From NCBI GenBank assembly GCA_030668025.1, contig DAOUUT010000194.1, positions 1 to 7,241 of the forward strand: a stretch of 7,241 nucleotides of DNA, read 5' to 3'. The notes below the pieces were generated by a model that worked only from the letters and a program-made list of their open reading frames with translations, was not told the origin of the DNA and searched no databases. Positions 1-6,611 of this stretch are shown in pieces (within the stretch, counting starts at the first letter, position 1; each line of letters begins with the position of its first letter). Source of the stretch: Promethearchaeota archaeon. Its GTDB lineage: Archaea > Asgardarchaeota > Lokiarchaeia > Sigynarchaeales > SOKP01. The position numbers and the translations under genes are program-made.

Positions 1-411
1 AAATAAGACTTCTGAGAAAAAACAATAATTTTCACCAAGTTGATAAACTTTTCCTGAATTATCTTCAGCGTTTATGATTTTTTTAATATCTTTTTCATTA
101 ATTGCCATAGGTACTTCCGAGAATACATGTAATCCCGCTTCTAGTGCCGCAACAGCTTGATCTGCGTGATATTGTGGGGGGCTACTAATTATTACTGCAT
201 CAAGATCGGCTGTATCTAAAAGATCTTCAAAAGATTTAGCTACTTTTATATTTCTAATTTTATTGAGCATTTGATTCGCTCTAGGATCTGGATCGAACCC
301 AACTATCCATCTTGTACGCCCTATTAATCTTGAATGATTTTTTAGCTCTGATGTATGACCTAACGCATTGAGGCCATAACCTACTAAGCCATACCGTAAT
401 GCTTCTACCAT
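1..411 (-). CDS. Gfo/Idh/MocA-family NAD(P)-dependent oxidoreductase, N-terminal part (cut by window edge)
   Basis: The first 137 residues are visible and the frame is still open at base 1, so the C-terminal substrate-binding domain lies outside the window. Reading from the ATG at 411-409, residues 7-18 form the Rossmann dinucleotide loop (GLVGYGLNALGH). Asp40 at the end of the second strand suits NAD binding. Residues 70-94 have the family pattern DAVIISSPPQYHADQAVAALEAG. The usual Glu-Lys-Pro motif reads Glu99-Val100-Pro101, followed by the GENY segment at 126-129. I recall this EVP/ENY combination from an existing subfamily, so it need not mean loss of function. Members oxidise, reduce or epimerise sugars and cyclitols, and the substrate cannot be set from this part. 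The gene diverges from the GH4 gene across 77 bp, which suggests shared control and a role in sugar metabolism. GH109 glycosidases share this fold, but nothing here specifically points to them. Confidence 0.88.
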   Translation of the reverse strand, partial: MVEALRYGLVGYGLNALGHTSELKNHSRLIGRTRWIVGFDPDPRANQMLNKIRNIKVAKSFEDLLDTADLDAVIISSPPQYHADQAVAALEAGLHVFSEVPMAINEKDIKKIINAEDNSGKVYQLGENYCFFSEVLF

Positions 412-488
412 ATTCTATTATATTATAAGGTAAGTGACATTTATCTAATTTGCGATATTTTCTTATCAAAATTAATGCAGGTAGAATC
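412..488. promoter_or_regulatory. Divergent intergenic region between the oxidoreductase and GH4 genes
   Basis: This 77 bp spacer must hold at least the GH4 promoter if the two genes are transcribed divergently. An AT-only stretch at about 416-427 (ctattatattataagg region) resembles an archaeal TATA box and would place transcription start near 450, giving a leader of about 40 nt. A partial Shine-Dalgarno sequence, AGGTAGA, ends about five bases before the GH4 ATG at 489. For the minus-strand gene I see no clear promoter at a sensible distance. The promoter call is an inference from spacing and base composition. Confidence 0.35.
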
Positions 489-1814
489 ATGGAAAAAAGG
501 ATAGTCTTAATTGGAGCAGGGAGTGCTTCATTTGGTCCTGCTACATTGATGGATCTTAATCTTAGTTCCGTATTATCGGGATCAACTGTTGTTCTTCATG
601 ATATTGACGAAGAAAAGCTAGAAATGGTTTATCAAATTGTTGTAGAAGACAATAAGAAGCTTGAAAGTAAGTTCAATATCGAGCAAACAACAATTAGATC
701 GAAAGCATTAAAGGATGCAGATTTTGTTATTTCTTCCATTGAAAAGGGAGATCGATTCGAATTACGTTGGCAAGATAATACGATACCAAGAAAACATGGT
801 TCTACGGAAATGATGGCTGAGAATGGAGGTCCTGGTGGGTTTTTCCATAGCGCACGACAAATCCCTGAAATTATAAGAATTGCAGAAGATGTTGTAAAAA
901 TTTGCCCTAATGCATTCTTTATAAATTACTCAAACCCCATGTCCCGAATATGTTTAGCAATTAAAAGAGCTGTTCCTAAAATAAAGTTCGTTGGACTTTG
1001 CCATCAAATAGAGTTATTAACAAATCACCATTTACCTAATATGTTAAATAAGGATATAAGCGAAATGCAATTAACTACTGGTGGTTTGAATCATTTTGCT
1101 TTCCTACTTGGGTTAAAGGATATAGCCACTGGAAAGGATCTAATGCCAGAATTTAACTCAAAATGCTTGGAATATTTTAAAGACAAAAGGGATAGGTTTC
1201 ATTATGCTGATTTAACTTTTGAAGTATACAAAAGATTTGGCTATTTTCCTTACGTGGGTGACAATCACATATGCGAATATATACAAATTGGGTCTCATTA
1301 TACAACAATCCAGGATTTAAAGGATTGGATTACAAGAATGGAACAAGTAAATAAAGGAAGTTATGCTAAGCTTTCTAGATATTATAAAAGGCTTAAGAAA
1401 GGAACATATCCCCGAAAAGGAATGTTTATGAGGGACCCATCTGGAGAACGGGCGATACCAATTATCGAAGCTTTAATTGAGGATAAAAATTCATATGAAA
1501 TTGCAGTTAATATACCAAATGATGGAATTATAGAAAATCTTCCTCAAGATTTGGTGATTGAATGTTCTGCAATTGTAAATAAAGAGGGTATACATGGAGT
1601 CAAACTAGGTGAAATTCCAAAACATATTGCCGCATTACTCCGCATAGAAGCTTCGATCCAAGATTTATGCGTTGAAGCTATCTTACAGGAGTCTAAGGAT
1701 CTTGCTATAGCATGTATAGCTATAGATGTTAATTGCGGTAGTTTTAAAATGGCAGAGGCAATATATAACGAAATGACTGAGCTTCAGAAAGAATACTTAC
1801 CAAATTTTAAATAA
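489..1814 (+). CDS. GH4-family NAD- and metal-dependent glycosidase (alpha-galactosidase/alpha-glucuronidase type)
   Basis: The protein is 441 residues, the usual GH4 length. GH4 enzymes cleave glycosides by an oxidation-elimination-reduction cycle using bound NAD+ and a divalent metal (usually Mn2+). Visible motifs are the N-terminal dinucleotide loop GAGSASFGP (9-17), Asp38-Ile-Asp40 at the strand end, and GPGGFFHSARQIPEI (114-128). NPM lies at 149-151. Cys171-His172 and Asn201-His202 give the Cys and His expected to bind the metal. Tyr247 lies where the catalytic base Tyr is expected, next to GDNHICEY (257-264). The C-terminal NIPNDGIIENLP segment is also typical. I chose ATG 489 over an upstream TTG at 450 because the Rossmann strand should begin within a few residues of the N-terminus and AGGTAGA lies just upstream. 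There is no signal peptide, so it should act in the cytoplasm. The substrate is not fixed by the sequence; a non-phosphorylated galactoside or uronide fits better than a phospho-sugar because no phosphotransferase genes are present. Confidence 0.93.
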   Translation: MEKRIVLIGAGSASFGPATLMDLNLSSVLSGSTVVLHDIDEEKLEMVYQIVVEDNKKLESKFNIEQTTIRSKALKDADFVISSIEKGDRFELRWQDNTIPRKHGSTEMMAENGGPGGFFHSARQIPEIIRIAEDVVKICPNAFFINYSNPMSRICLAIKRAVPKIKFVGLCHQIELLTNHHLPNMLNKDISEMQLTTGGLNHFAFLLGLKDIATGKDLMPEFNSKCLEYFKDKRDRFHYADLTFEVYKRFGYFPYVGDNHICEYIQIGSHYTTIQDLKDWITRMEQVNKGSYAKLSRYYKRLKKGTYPRKGMFMRDPSGERAIPIIEALIEDKNSYEIAVNIPNDGIIENLPQDLVIECSAIVNKEGIHGVKLGEIPKHIAALLRIEASIQDLCVEAILQESKDLAIACIAIDVNCGSFKMAEAIYNEMTELQKEYLPNFK

Positions 1815-1932
1815 TAATAGCGTTTTTAACACAATTTAGAATGGTTTTGTAAGATTTGGTAAAAATAATAACACTTGTCAAATGATCTTCTTTAATCATT
1901 AGAACTTACTTTATACTGTTTGAAAATTAAAC
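1815..1932. promoter_or_regulatory. Intergenic region between GH4 and deacetylase genes
   Basis: This 118 bp spacer has no coding potential that I can support. A short T run follows the GH4 stop (gcgttttt, about 1821-1828) and may help end transcription. Just before the deacetylase start, CTTTATACT at 1909-1917 resembles a TATA element, but it lies only about 20 bp from the ATG, so use of it would imply a leaderless or nearly leaderless message. That would agree with the absence of a Shine-Dalgarno sequence at 1933. The spacer is long enough for the deacetylase to have its own promoter, although read-through from GH4 is equally possible. Confidence 0.25.
1881..1900. repeat. Short AT-rich inverted repeat
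   Basis: AATGAT (1881-1886) is an exact inverted copy of ATCATT (1895-1900) around an 8 bp spacer. It lies 32 bp upstream of the deacetylase start. It could be a weak hairpin or a regulator site, but a 6 bp match in AT-rich DNA may be chance. Confidence 0.2.
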
Positions 1933-2823
1933 ATGAAAAATCTTACACTTATAGAAAAATTAGGGTTTGAAGCTTCAGACAAAGTTGTTATTTTTCATAT
2001 AGATGATATAGGTTTCTCTCATGCCTCAAATTTAGCTTCTTTTAAATGTTTAGACTTTGGAGTAGCTAGTTGTGGCTCTATTATTACGCCTGCACCTTGG
2101 TTTTTAGAAGCCGTATCTATTTGTAAAAATAATTCTAAATATGATGTTGGTGTGCATTTAACTCTTACATGTGAATACGAATTATATCGTTGGCGGGCAT
2201 TGAGTAGCGTTGATCCTAAATCTGGCTTATTGGATTCAGAAAATTCGCTCTGGCGTACATCGGAGGAGGCAATTGCAAATGTAAGTGTTAAAGCAGCAGA
2301 AATTGAAATGCGCTCACAGATTCAAATGGCTATTGATAATGGTATCGATGTTACGCATATAGATTCACATATGGGGACTGTAATGAATCCCAAATTCCTT
2401 CCGTCTTATTTAAAGTTAGCGCGAGAATTCAATATTGTCGCTTTTTTACCAAAATTAACTAGAGAAGAATTAATCGCCTTGGGACTAGGAGAACATGCCG
2501 ATATTTACTTAAAAATGTTTGCAAATTTAGAGGAAAATGGCACTCCTCTTTTAGACCATATTATTATTGACACATTGGGAGCGCATCCTAACAAAGTAGA
2601 ATATTATTGCAAAATGTTTGCAGAAATAGAACCTGGTCTAACGCATTTTTTATTCCACCCAGCTAAAATGAGCCCTGAATTGAAAGCTATAACCCCAGAT
2701 TCAGCAAGTTGGCGAGACCTAGATTTTGGAGCATTCACTAATCCGTATATTAAAGAATGTGTTGAGAAGTACGATTTAAAAATAATTGGATATAAAGAAA
2801 TTCGTGATTTAATTAATTCTTAA
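1933..2823 (+). CDS. YdjC/ChbG-family carbohydrate deacetylase
   Basis: This 296-residue protein has the layout of the YdjC/ChbG family, metal-dependent deacetylases that remove the N-acetyl group from chitobiose and related amino-sugar oligosaccharides. Metal and catalytic candidates are Asp24-Asp25 in FHIDDIGFSHA, His75 in GVHLTLTCE, His142 and His146 in THIDSHMG, and His242-Pro243 in FLFHPAKM. The central WRALSSVD...LLDSENSLW stretch (87-107) matches the family's substrate-loop region. It has no signal peptide and should be cytoplasmic. It lies on the same strand as the GH4 gene 118 bp upstream and is convergent with the GH20 hexosaminidase, so deacetylation of a GlcNAc-containing saccharide is a natural reading. 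Its exact substrate is inferred. I see no Shine-Dalgarno sequence before the ATG. No in-frame damage is seen. Confidence 0.9.
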   Translation: MKNLTLIEKLGFEASDKVVIFHIDDIGFSHASNLASFKCLDFGVASCGSIITPAPWFLEAVSICKNNSKYDVGVHLTLTCEYELYRWRALSSVDPKSGLLDSENSLWRTSEEAIANVSVKAAEIEMRSQIQMAIDNGIDVTHIDSHMGTVMNPKFLPSYLKLAREFNIVAFLPKLTREELIALGLGEHADIYLKMFANLEENGTPLLDHIIIDTLGAHPNKVEYYCKMFAEIEPGLTHFLFHPAKMSPELKAITPDSASWRDLDFGAFTNPYIKECVEKYDLKIIGYKEIRDLINS

Positions 2824-2864
2824 ACATCAATATTTTTCTAAAATCAAAACATCATGCGGTTTTC
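2824..2864. terminator. T-rich spacer between convergent genes
   Basis: Only 41 bp separate the stop codons of the deacetylase (plus) and the hexosaminidase (minus). The plus strand has a T5 run at 2833-2837 (tattttt), and the minus strand reads gttttgatttt over about 2840-2850. Archaeal termination commonly uses such T-rich tracts without a hairpin, so this may stop transcription from both sides. No stem-loop was found. Confidence 0.3.
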
Positions 2865-4487
2865 CTAACATAAAGATCTTCTTTTTGGTTCTTTTAACAT
2901 AGTAAAAAATCCAAATATCTTTTTGATTAAGTGCGGTTCGTATTCATCTTTCTGGGCATAGGAAACTCCGAGCATATCTAACCGTTTAAGAATAATTCCA
3001 AGGCATTTTTTAAAATTTTTGAAGTTTTTCTGTTCTATCAATGTCCAACCAGTTTCCGCAAATGCTATTAGGCGAGGAAAGGTTTGCCAATCTAATTCAT
3101 TTACATTTCTAACCCATTCTGTCCACATAGGAGCTTCTATTCCCAAGATATTGCAATGATATTCCTTTATTAATTTTTTAGGAATAGGTTCGTATCGATA
3201 TGCTTTACTTAGAGAAGTAAAAGAATAGGAATAATCAAGGTAAGTGTAACCAAATTTCGACATTACAATATTTCCTCCTCTTTTTAGGTGTTTCGTAACT
3301 TCATTTTTACCAAAAATCCAATATTGTCCAATTACATCTTCAGATAGCTTATCACTTAGAATTTGATTCCATCCCATTACTCTACAATCGCGAGAGGTTA
3401 GATATGTTATTATCCTATTTGTAAAATAAATTTGGAGCTCCTTTTCATCATTAAGGCTCTCTGATTCTATTCTCGTTTGACATTCAGGACATTCTTTCCA
3501 TCTTTTTTTAGGAACTTCGTCGCCTCCAATATGAATAATATACGAGGGAAATAATTGAATTATCTCATCTAAGACGTTTTGCATAAATTCAAATACAGCC
3601 TCTTTACCAACACAAAAAACATCCTTTTTAATTCCAAATTTAATTGGTACTTCAAATGGACCTCTGGTGCAACTTAATTCAGGATAAGCTGCTAATACTG
3701 CTTTTGAATGGCCGGGCATGTCTATCTCTGGAATAATTTTAATAAAAAGTTTATCTGCATAGGCAACTATCTCTTGTACATCTTTTTGAGTGTAAAATCC
3801 TTCGTGGGGCGTATTGTCAGTTTTTCTACTTATAAAACCTCCAATTTGGGTTTCTTTCCTTTTTGATCCAATTTCTATTAGGAGGGGATATTTCTTAATT
3901 TCAATTCTCCAACCCTGATCATCTGTAAGATGCCAATGAAAAACATTCATCTTAAAGAGTGCCATCATATCTAGGACCCGTTTAACAACTTCTTTACCAA
4001 GGAAATGTCTACTTTCGTCAAGCATGTATCCTCGCCAAGAGAATCGAGGATAATCTTTAATTTCTACAGAAGGAACAGACCATTCAATATGGCTCTTAAT
4101 AGTAACGCGTTCTATTTCAGCTGGAAGTAATTGACGAAGGGTTTGAATGCCATAAAAAACACCCGCAGGACTGGGAGCAGATATTATAATGCGTTCTTGA
4201 TTAATGTTGAGAAAATACCCTTCTTCACCCAAATTATTAATTTCTTTATCGATTTTTAAAATAACTGTGTTATATTTATTTTTTTCAGATTTAGAATTCC
4301 CTATTAACAAATCAAAACCCGTTGCTGGTTTTAATAAACGCTTAAAAAATTTAGCAACATCATTTAATTTCGGATCGGATTCAATAATAGTTTTATTTGT
4401 TATAATGAACTTTCCTTTTCCTAGAGCCATATTTACAGGTTTAGGTATGATACAAATTTTATTACTTAACATTAATTTTTTTTCCAT
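2865..4487 (-). CDS. GH20 beta-N-acetylhexosaminidase, cytoplasmic
   Basis: This 540-residue GH20 enzyme removes terminal beta-linked GlcNAc or GalNAc by substrate-assisted catalysis. An N-terminal alpha/beta domain (GH20b type, roughly 10-140) precedes the catalytic barrel, which starts at DYPRFSWRGYMLDESRHF (145-162; Arg160 is the expected substrate-binding Arg). Further motifs are HWHLTDDQGWR (184-194), EIDMPGH (254-260) and the catalytic pair Asp323-Glu324 in HIGGDEVPKKRW. Tyr389-Trp390 and Tyr416-Leu-Asp-Tyr419 follow. GIEAPMWTEWV (449-459) supplies the conserved Trp455 and Glu457. All key residues are present. The N-terminus (MEKKLMLSNKICIIPKP) is not a signal peptide, so it probably works on imported oligosaccharides. 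ATG 4487 is the first start; Met6 would also retain all domains. No Shine-Dalgarno sequence precedes 4487. The gene diverges from the GH29 fucosidase across 98 bp, which fits joint degradation of a fucosylated GlcNAc-containing glycan. Confidence 0.96.
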   Translation of the reverse strand: MEKKLMLSNKICIIPKPVNMALGKGKFIITNKTIIESDPKLNDVAKFFKRLLKPATGFDLLIGNSKSEKNKYNTVILKIDKEINNLGEEGYFLNINQERIIISAPSPAGVFYGIQTLRQLLPAEIERVTIKSHIEWSVPSVEIKDYPRFSWRGYMLDESRHFLGKEVVKRVLDMMALFKMNVFHWHLTDDQGWRIEIKKYPLLIEIGSKRKETQIGGFISRKTDNTPHEGFYTQKDVQEIVAYADKLFIKIIPEIDMPGHSKAVLAAYPELSCTRGPFEVPIKFGIKKDVFCVGKEAVFEFMQNVLDEIIQLFPSYIIHIGGDEVPKKRWKECPECQTRIESESLNDEKELQIYFTNRIITYLTSRDCRVMGWNQILSDKLSEDVIGQYWIFGKNEVTKHLKRGGNIVMSKFGYTYLDYSYSFTSLSKAYRYEPIPKKLIKEYHCNILGIEAPMWTEWVRNVNELDWQTFPRLIAFAETGWTLIEQKNFKNFKKCLGIILKRLDMLGVSYAQKDEYEPHLIKKIFGFFTMLKEPKRRSLC

Positions 4488-4585
4488 GGATAGTAATTAG
4501 GCAAAACTGTTATTAAATATTAAATAAAGTTTAAATTTTAATAAGAGTTATTCGTTTTAATTTAATTCTAAAGAGATCGCTTTAA
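4488..4585. promoter_or_regulatory. Divergent promoter region between GH20 and GH29 genes
   Basis: This 98 bp spacer is almost entirely A/T. For the plus-strand GH29 gene, gtttaaatttta at 4529-4540 is a plausible TATA element and would give a leader of about 25 nt. For the minus-strand GH20 gene, the complement of 4510-4526 reads as a TATA-like tract and would give a start of transcription almost at the ATG, in keeping with the lack of a Shine-Dalgarno sequence there. In such AT-rich DNA these matches are weak evidence. The region includes an imperfect palindrome next to the GH29 start, listed separately. Confidence 0.35.
4569..4584. repeat. Imperfect 16 bp palindrome abutting the fucosidase start
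   Basis: TAAAG (4569-4573) and CTTTA (4580-4584) are perfect inverted arms around AGATCG, whose core GATC is itself palindromic. Fourteen of the sixteen bases are symmetric. It ends one base before the TTG start at 4586 and includes the only purine-rich stretch (AAGAGA) that could act as a ribosome binding site. It could be an operator or an RNA hairpin limiting initiation. There is no second copy in the other intergenic regions, so chance remains possible. Confidence 0.3.
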
Positions 4586-5988
4586 TTGAGATTAGCGAAT
4601 TACAAATCAGTTAAAAAACATAAAGTGCCAGATTGGTTTCATAATGCAAAACTTGGGATTTTCATACATTGGGGACTTTTTTCTGTTCCTTCCTTTGCCG
4701 TTACAGGCTTAGATTTAGTAGAATCCATGAAAAGAGATTTGGAAGAACACTTCAAGAATAACCCCTATGCTGAATGGTATCTCAATTCCTTAAGAATAGA
4801 GGGAAGTCCTACTCAACTATATCATAAAGATAAGTATGGTGAAGATTTTGTATATGATGATTTTATTCCTATTTTTAATGAAGAAATAAAGAAGTGGAAC
4901 CCTAAAGAATGGGCAGAGCTATTCAATGAAGCCGGAGCAAAATATGTAGTTTTAGTAACAAAGCATCACGATGGTTTTCTTCTATGGCCTAGTAAATATC
5001 CTAATCCAAAAAAAAAAATTATAAGGCAAGTAGAGATATCGTTGGTGAACTTTCTAAAGAAGTTCGGAAAAAGGGTTTGAAAATGGGTTTTTATTATTCT
5101 GGCACATTAGATTGGTCTTTTAATTCAGAACCGATTAAAGATGGAAAATCCTTTGTCGAAAATGGAGTTAGAACAGCAGAGTATATTGAGTATGCAAATA
5201 ATCACTGGTACGAATTAATAGATAGGTATAATGCTATTATTCTCTGGAACGATATTGGCTATGTACCAACAAATGCATATGAAATATTTGAGTATTTTTA
5301 TACTAAATTTCCTGAAGGAATCATCAATGATCGATGGAAACAAATTCGTAAAAAAGGAGATAATTATCCACGAGTACATCATAATGATTATTTGACGCCC
5401 GAATATGAAGTTTTTAATAAAATAATGAAGAAGAAATGGGAAACAAATCGAGGAATTGGCAATTCTTATGGCTATAATAGAATGGAAAATGAAGAAGATT
5501 ATCTCGATTCAGAAAAAATAATTAGAATGTTCGTAGATATCGTAAGTAAAAACGGGAACCTCCTCTTAAATGTAGGTCCCATGGCAGATGGCACTATCCC
5601 AGAAGTTCAAAGGAAATTATTACTTAATTTAGGAAAATGGCTTGAAATCAATGGGGAAGCTATTTATGATACGCGCCCTTGGGTAAAAGCAGAAGGGAAA
5701 ACCGTAGATGGAATAGAAGTGAGATATACCAAAACTCAAGAGTCCCTTTACGTAACGTTACTTGAAAAGCCTGAGGAAAGGGAGTTAGAGATTAAATCCC
5801 TATTAATCGATGAAAATTCAACAGTTCAATTATTGGGGAACAATAATGAAATTGAATGGTCACAAATGGAAGAAAATTTAAAGCTAAAGATTCCAGATGA
5901 TCTTTTTAATTCACCAGCATATTCTTTTAAAATTACACCTACACCTAATGAAAGGGTGTTTTTAGATTCGATATGGGAAGTGAATTGA
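4586..5988 (+). CDS. GH29 alpha-L-fucosidase, split by a -1 frame change (4586-5017 joined to 5017-5988)
   Basis: GH29 enzymes release alpha-L-fucose with retention. The zero frame (4586-5080, 164 residues) carries VPDWFHNAKLGIFIHWG (14-30) and YVVLVTKHHDGFLLWPSKYPNP (120-141). After the A11 run at 5008-5018 it goes out of frame and stops at 5080. The -1 frame continues the homology at once (NYKASRDIVGELSKEV) and runs to 5988. Re-reading one A gives 467 residues, a normal GH29 length. The second part has the probable nucleophile Asp223 in ILWNDIGY and GIINDRW (245-251). Acid/base candidates are Glu273 in TPEY and Glu286 in KWET. NLLLNVGPMADG (325-336) is also typical. The TTG at 4586 directly follows an in-frame stop and is the only usual start before the conserved core. 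There is no signal peptide. Only the frame change is abnormal, so it may be recoded, newly mutated or misread; without a shift the 164-residue product lacks the nucleophile. Confidence 0.9.
5008..5018 (+). other. A11 slippery run at the fucosidase frame change
   Basis: Eleven consecutive A residues follow the Pro codon CCA, whose third base is the first A. In the zero frame three AAA Lys codons occupy 5009-5017, so positions 5011-5017 form A AAA AAA, a canonical X XXY YYZ -1 slippery heptamer with two tRNA-Lys positions. Slipping back one base makes the next codon AAT (5017-5019) and restores the GH29 reading frame. RNA polymerase slippage on the same run, or a one-base sequencing or assembly error, would have the same effect. 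No clear downstream stimulatory hairpin was found. Confidence 0.65.
5976..5983 (+). promoter_or_regulatory. Ribosome binding site that sets the start at 5988
   Basis: GGAAGTGA matches the ideal GGAGGTGA at seven of eight bases. It ends four bases before the ATG at 5988 and lies inside the last codons of the fucosidase gene. It would be placed downstream of the alternative ATG at 5973, so it supports 5988 as the true start and implies translational coupling through the TGATG overlap. Confidence 0.7.
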
Positions 5989-6563
5989 TGGGGGTGAAAT
6001 CGGGGAAACCTTTCGTAAAGAGCCTTAGAGATGAAGTTCTTGGTAAACAAAAAAAAACTGGCACTTGGTCGTATTCTATAATGGGAAACAAAGAGGCTTG
6101 GGTTTTTTATTACGAGTTTATTAAAATTGCGAAGTATCACCTTACACCCGATGAGAAAGAGATGTATCCTCGAAAAGTCCCTCAAGACTTGTTTAGGGTT
6201 TTAATTGAAAGATCTTATAATTTATTAGTAGCTCATGCTAATAAAAAGAAGTCTCGTTTAGCATTTATGGTTCTTGGCTATTTTTTAATGCTGCATAAGG
6301 TTGAAATGACAGAAAAAAATAGGCATGAAATTCTTAAGTACTCTGACTGGGAATTCGAAAAGCACCAGTTTAAGAATTCTAAAGATCGTGAAGAGAGAAA
6401 GGAATTTTTAGATAATTTTCGCAGTAAAATCGAGGTTTATAACGGGTCTAAGAAAGAAACGGTGCCTATATATTCAGTTATTCGTGGTATTAACGAAAAG
6501 AAAGCTAAAGGAGATACTTCTTCGATTTGGCGCCAAAACATCGATTATTCGATTGAAGATTGA
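5988..6563 (+). CDS. Hypothetical protein of unknown function, coupled to the fucosidase
   Basis: I do not recognise this 191-residue protein. It is soluble in appearance, with no signal peptide and no convincing membrane segment, and is rich in Lys, Glu and Arg. The middle looks alpha-helical (roughly 30-115), including an aromatic, hydrophobic helix around AWVFYYEFIKIAKYHL and a second around RLAFMVLGYFLMLHKV. A highly charged stretch (EFEKHQFKNSKDREERKEF) follows, and the tail appears less ordered. No catalytic, metal-binding or nucleotide-binding motif is evident. I chose the ATG at 5988 over the one at 5973 because GGAAGTGA lies just upstream and the ATG overlaps the fucosidase TGA by one base. 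That arrangement suggests co-expression with the fucosidase but does not prove a related job. It contains an A9 run at 6049-6057 without loss of frame. Length and codon use like its neighbours support a real gene. Confidence 0.75.
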   Translation: MGVKSGKPFVKSLRDEVLGKQKKTGTWSYSIMGNKEAWVFYYEFIKIAKYHLTPDEKEMYPRKVPQDLFRVLIERSYNLLVAHANKKKSRLAFMVLGYFLMLHKVEMTEKNRHEILKYSDWEFEKHQFKNSKDREERKEFLDNFRSKIEVYNGSKKETVPIYSVIRGINEKKAKGDTSSIWRQNIDYSIED

Positions 6564-6611
6564 GTAAAGATAAACCTCATTAAATCATCGAATAAGGATT
6601 TTTATTGATTT
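6564..6611. terminator. Spacer between convergent genes with weak stem and T run
   Basis: The 48 bp between the unknown gene and the reductase stop codon contains AATAA (6591-6595) and its inverted copy TTATT (6602-6606) around a six-base loop, overlapping a T5 run at 6599-6603. A transcription stop is plausible by position and T content. The five A-T pairs alone would make a very weak hairpin. Confidence 0.25.

Noticed and set aside
450..488. TTG start at 450 for the GH4 gene
   Set aside because: It would add 13 residues before the Rossmann strand; ATG 489 has a partial Shine-Dalgarno sequence and gives the usual N-terminus.
281..490. Open frame of 69 codons on the minus strand
   Set aside because: It overlaps the start of the Gfo/Idh gene in another frame of the same strand and resembles no protein; the longer frame has clear Rossmann homology.
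4204..4500. Open frame of 98 codons on the plus strand
   Set aside because: It is antisense to the N-terminal part of the GH20 gene, which has full family motifs.
5973..5987. ATG at 5973 as start of the unknown gene
   Set aside because: The near-ideal ribosome binding site lies after it and points to ATG 5988, which overlaps the fucosidase stop.
5077..5988. Second fucosidase half as a separate gene starting at TTG 5077
   Set aside because: GH29 homology already runs in this frame upstream of 5077 back to the A11 run, so 5077 is an internal Leu codon; a stand-alone product would lack the N-terminal barrel strands.
6049..6057. A9 run in the unknown gene as a second slippery site
   Set aside because: The reading frame stays open through the run and on to 6561, with no homology to show a frame change.
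5826..6185. Open frame of 119 codons on the minus strand
   Set aside because: It is antisense to the fucosidase end and the start of the unknown gene, and its translation looks like a shadow frame.
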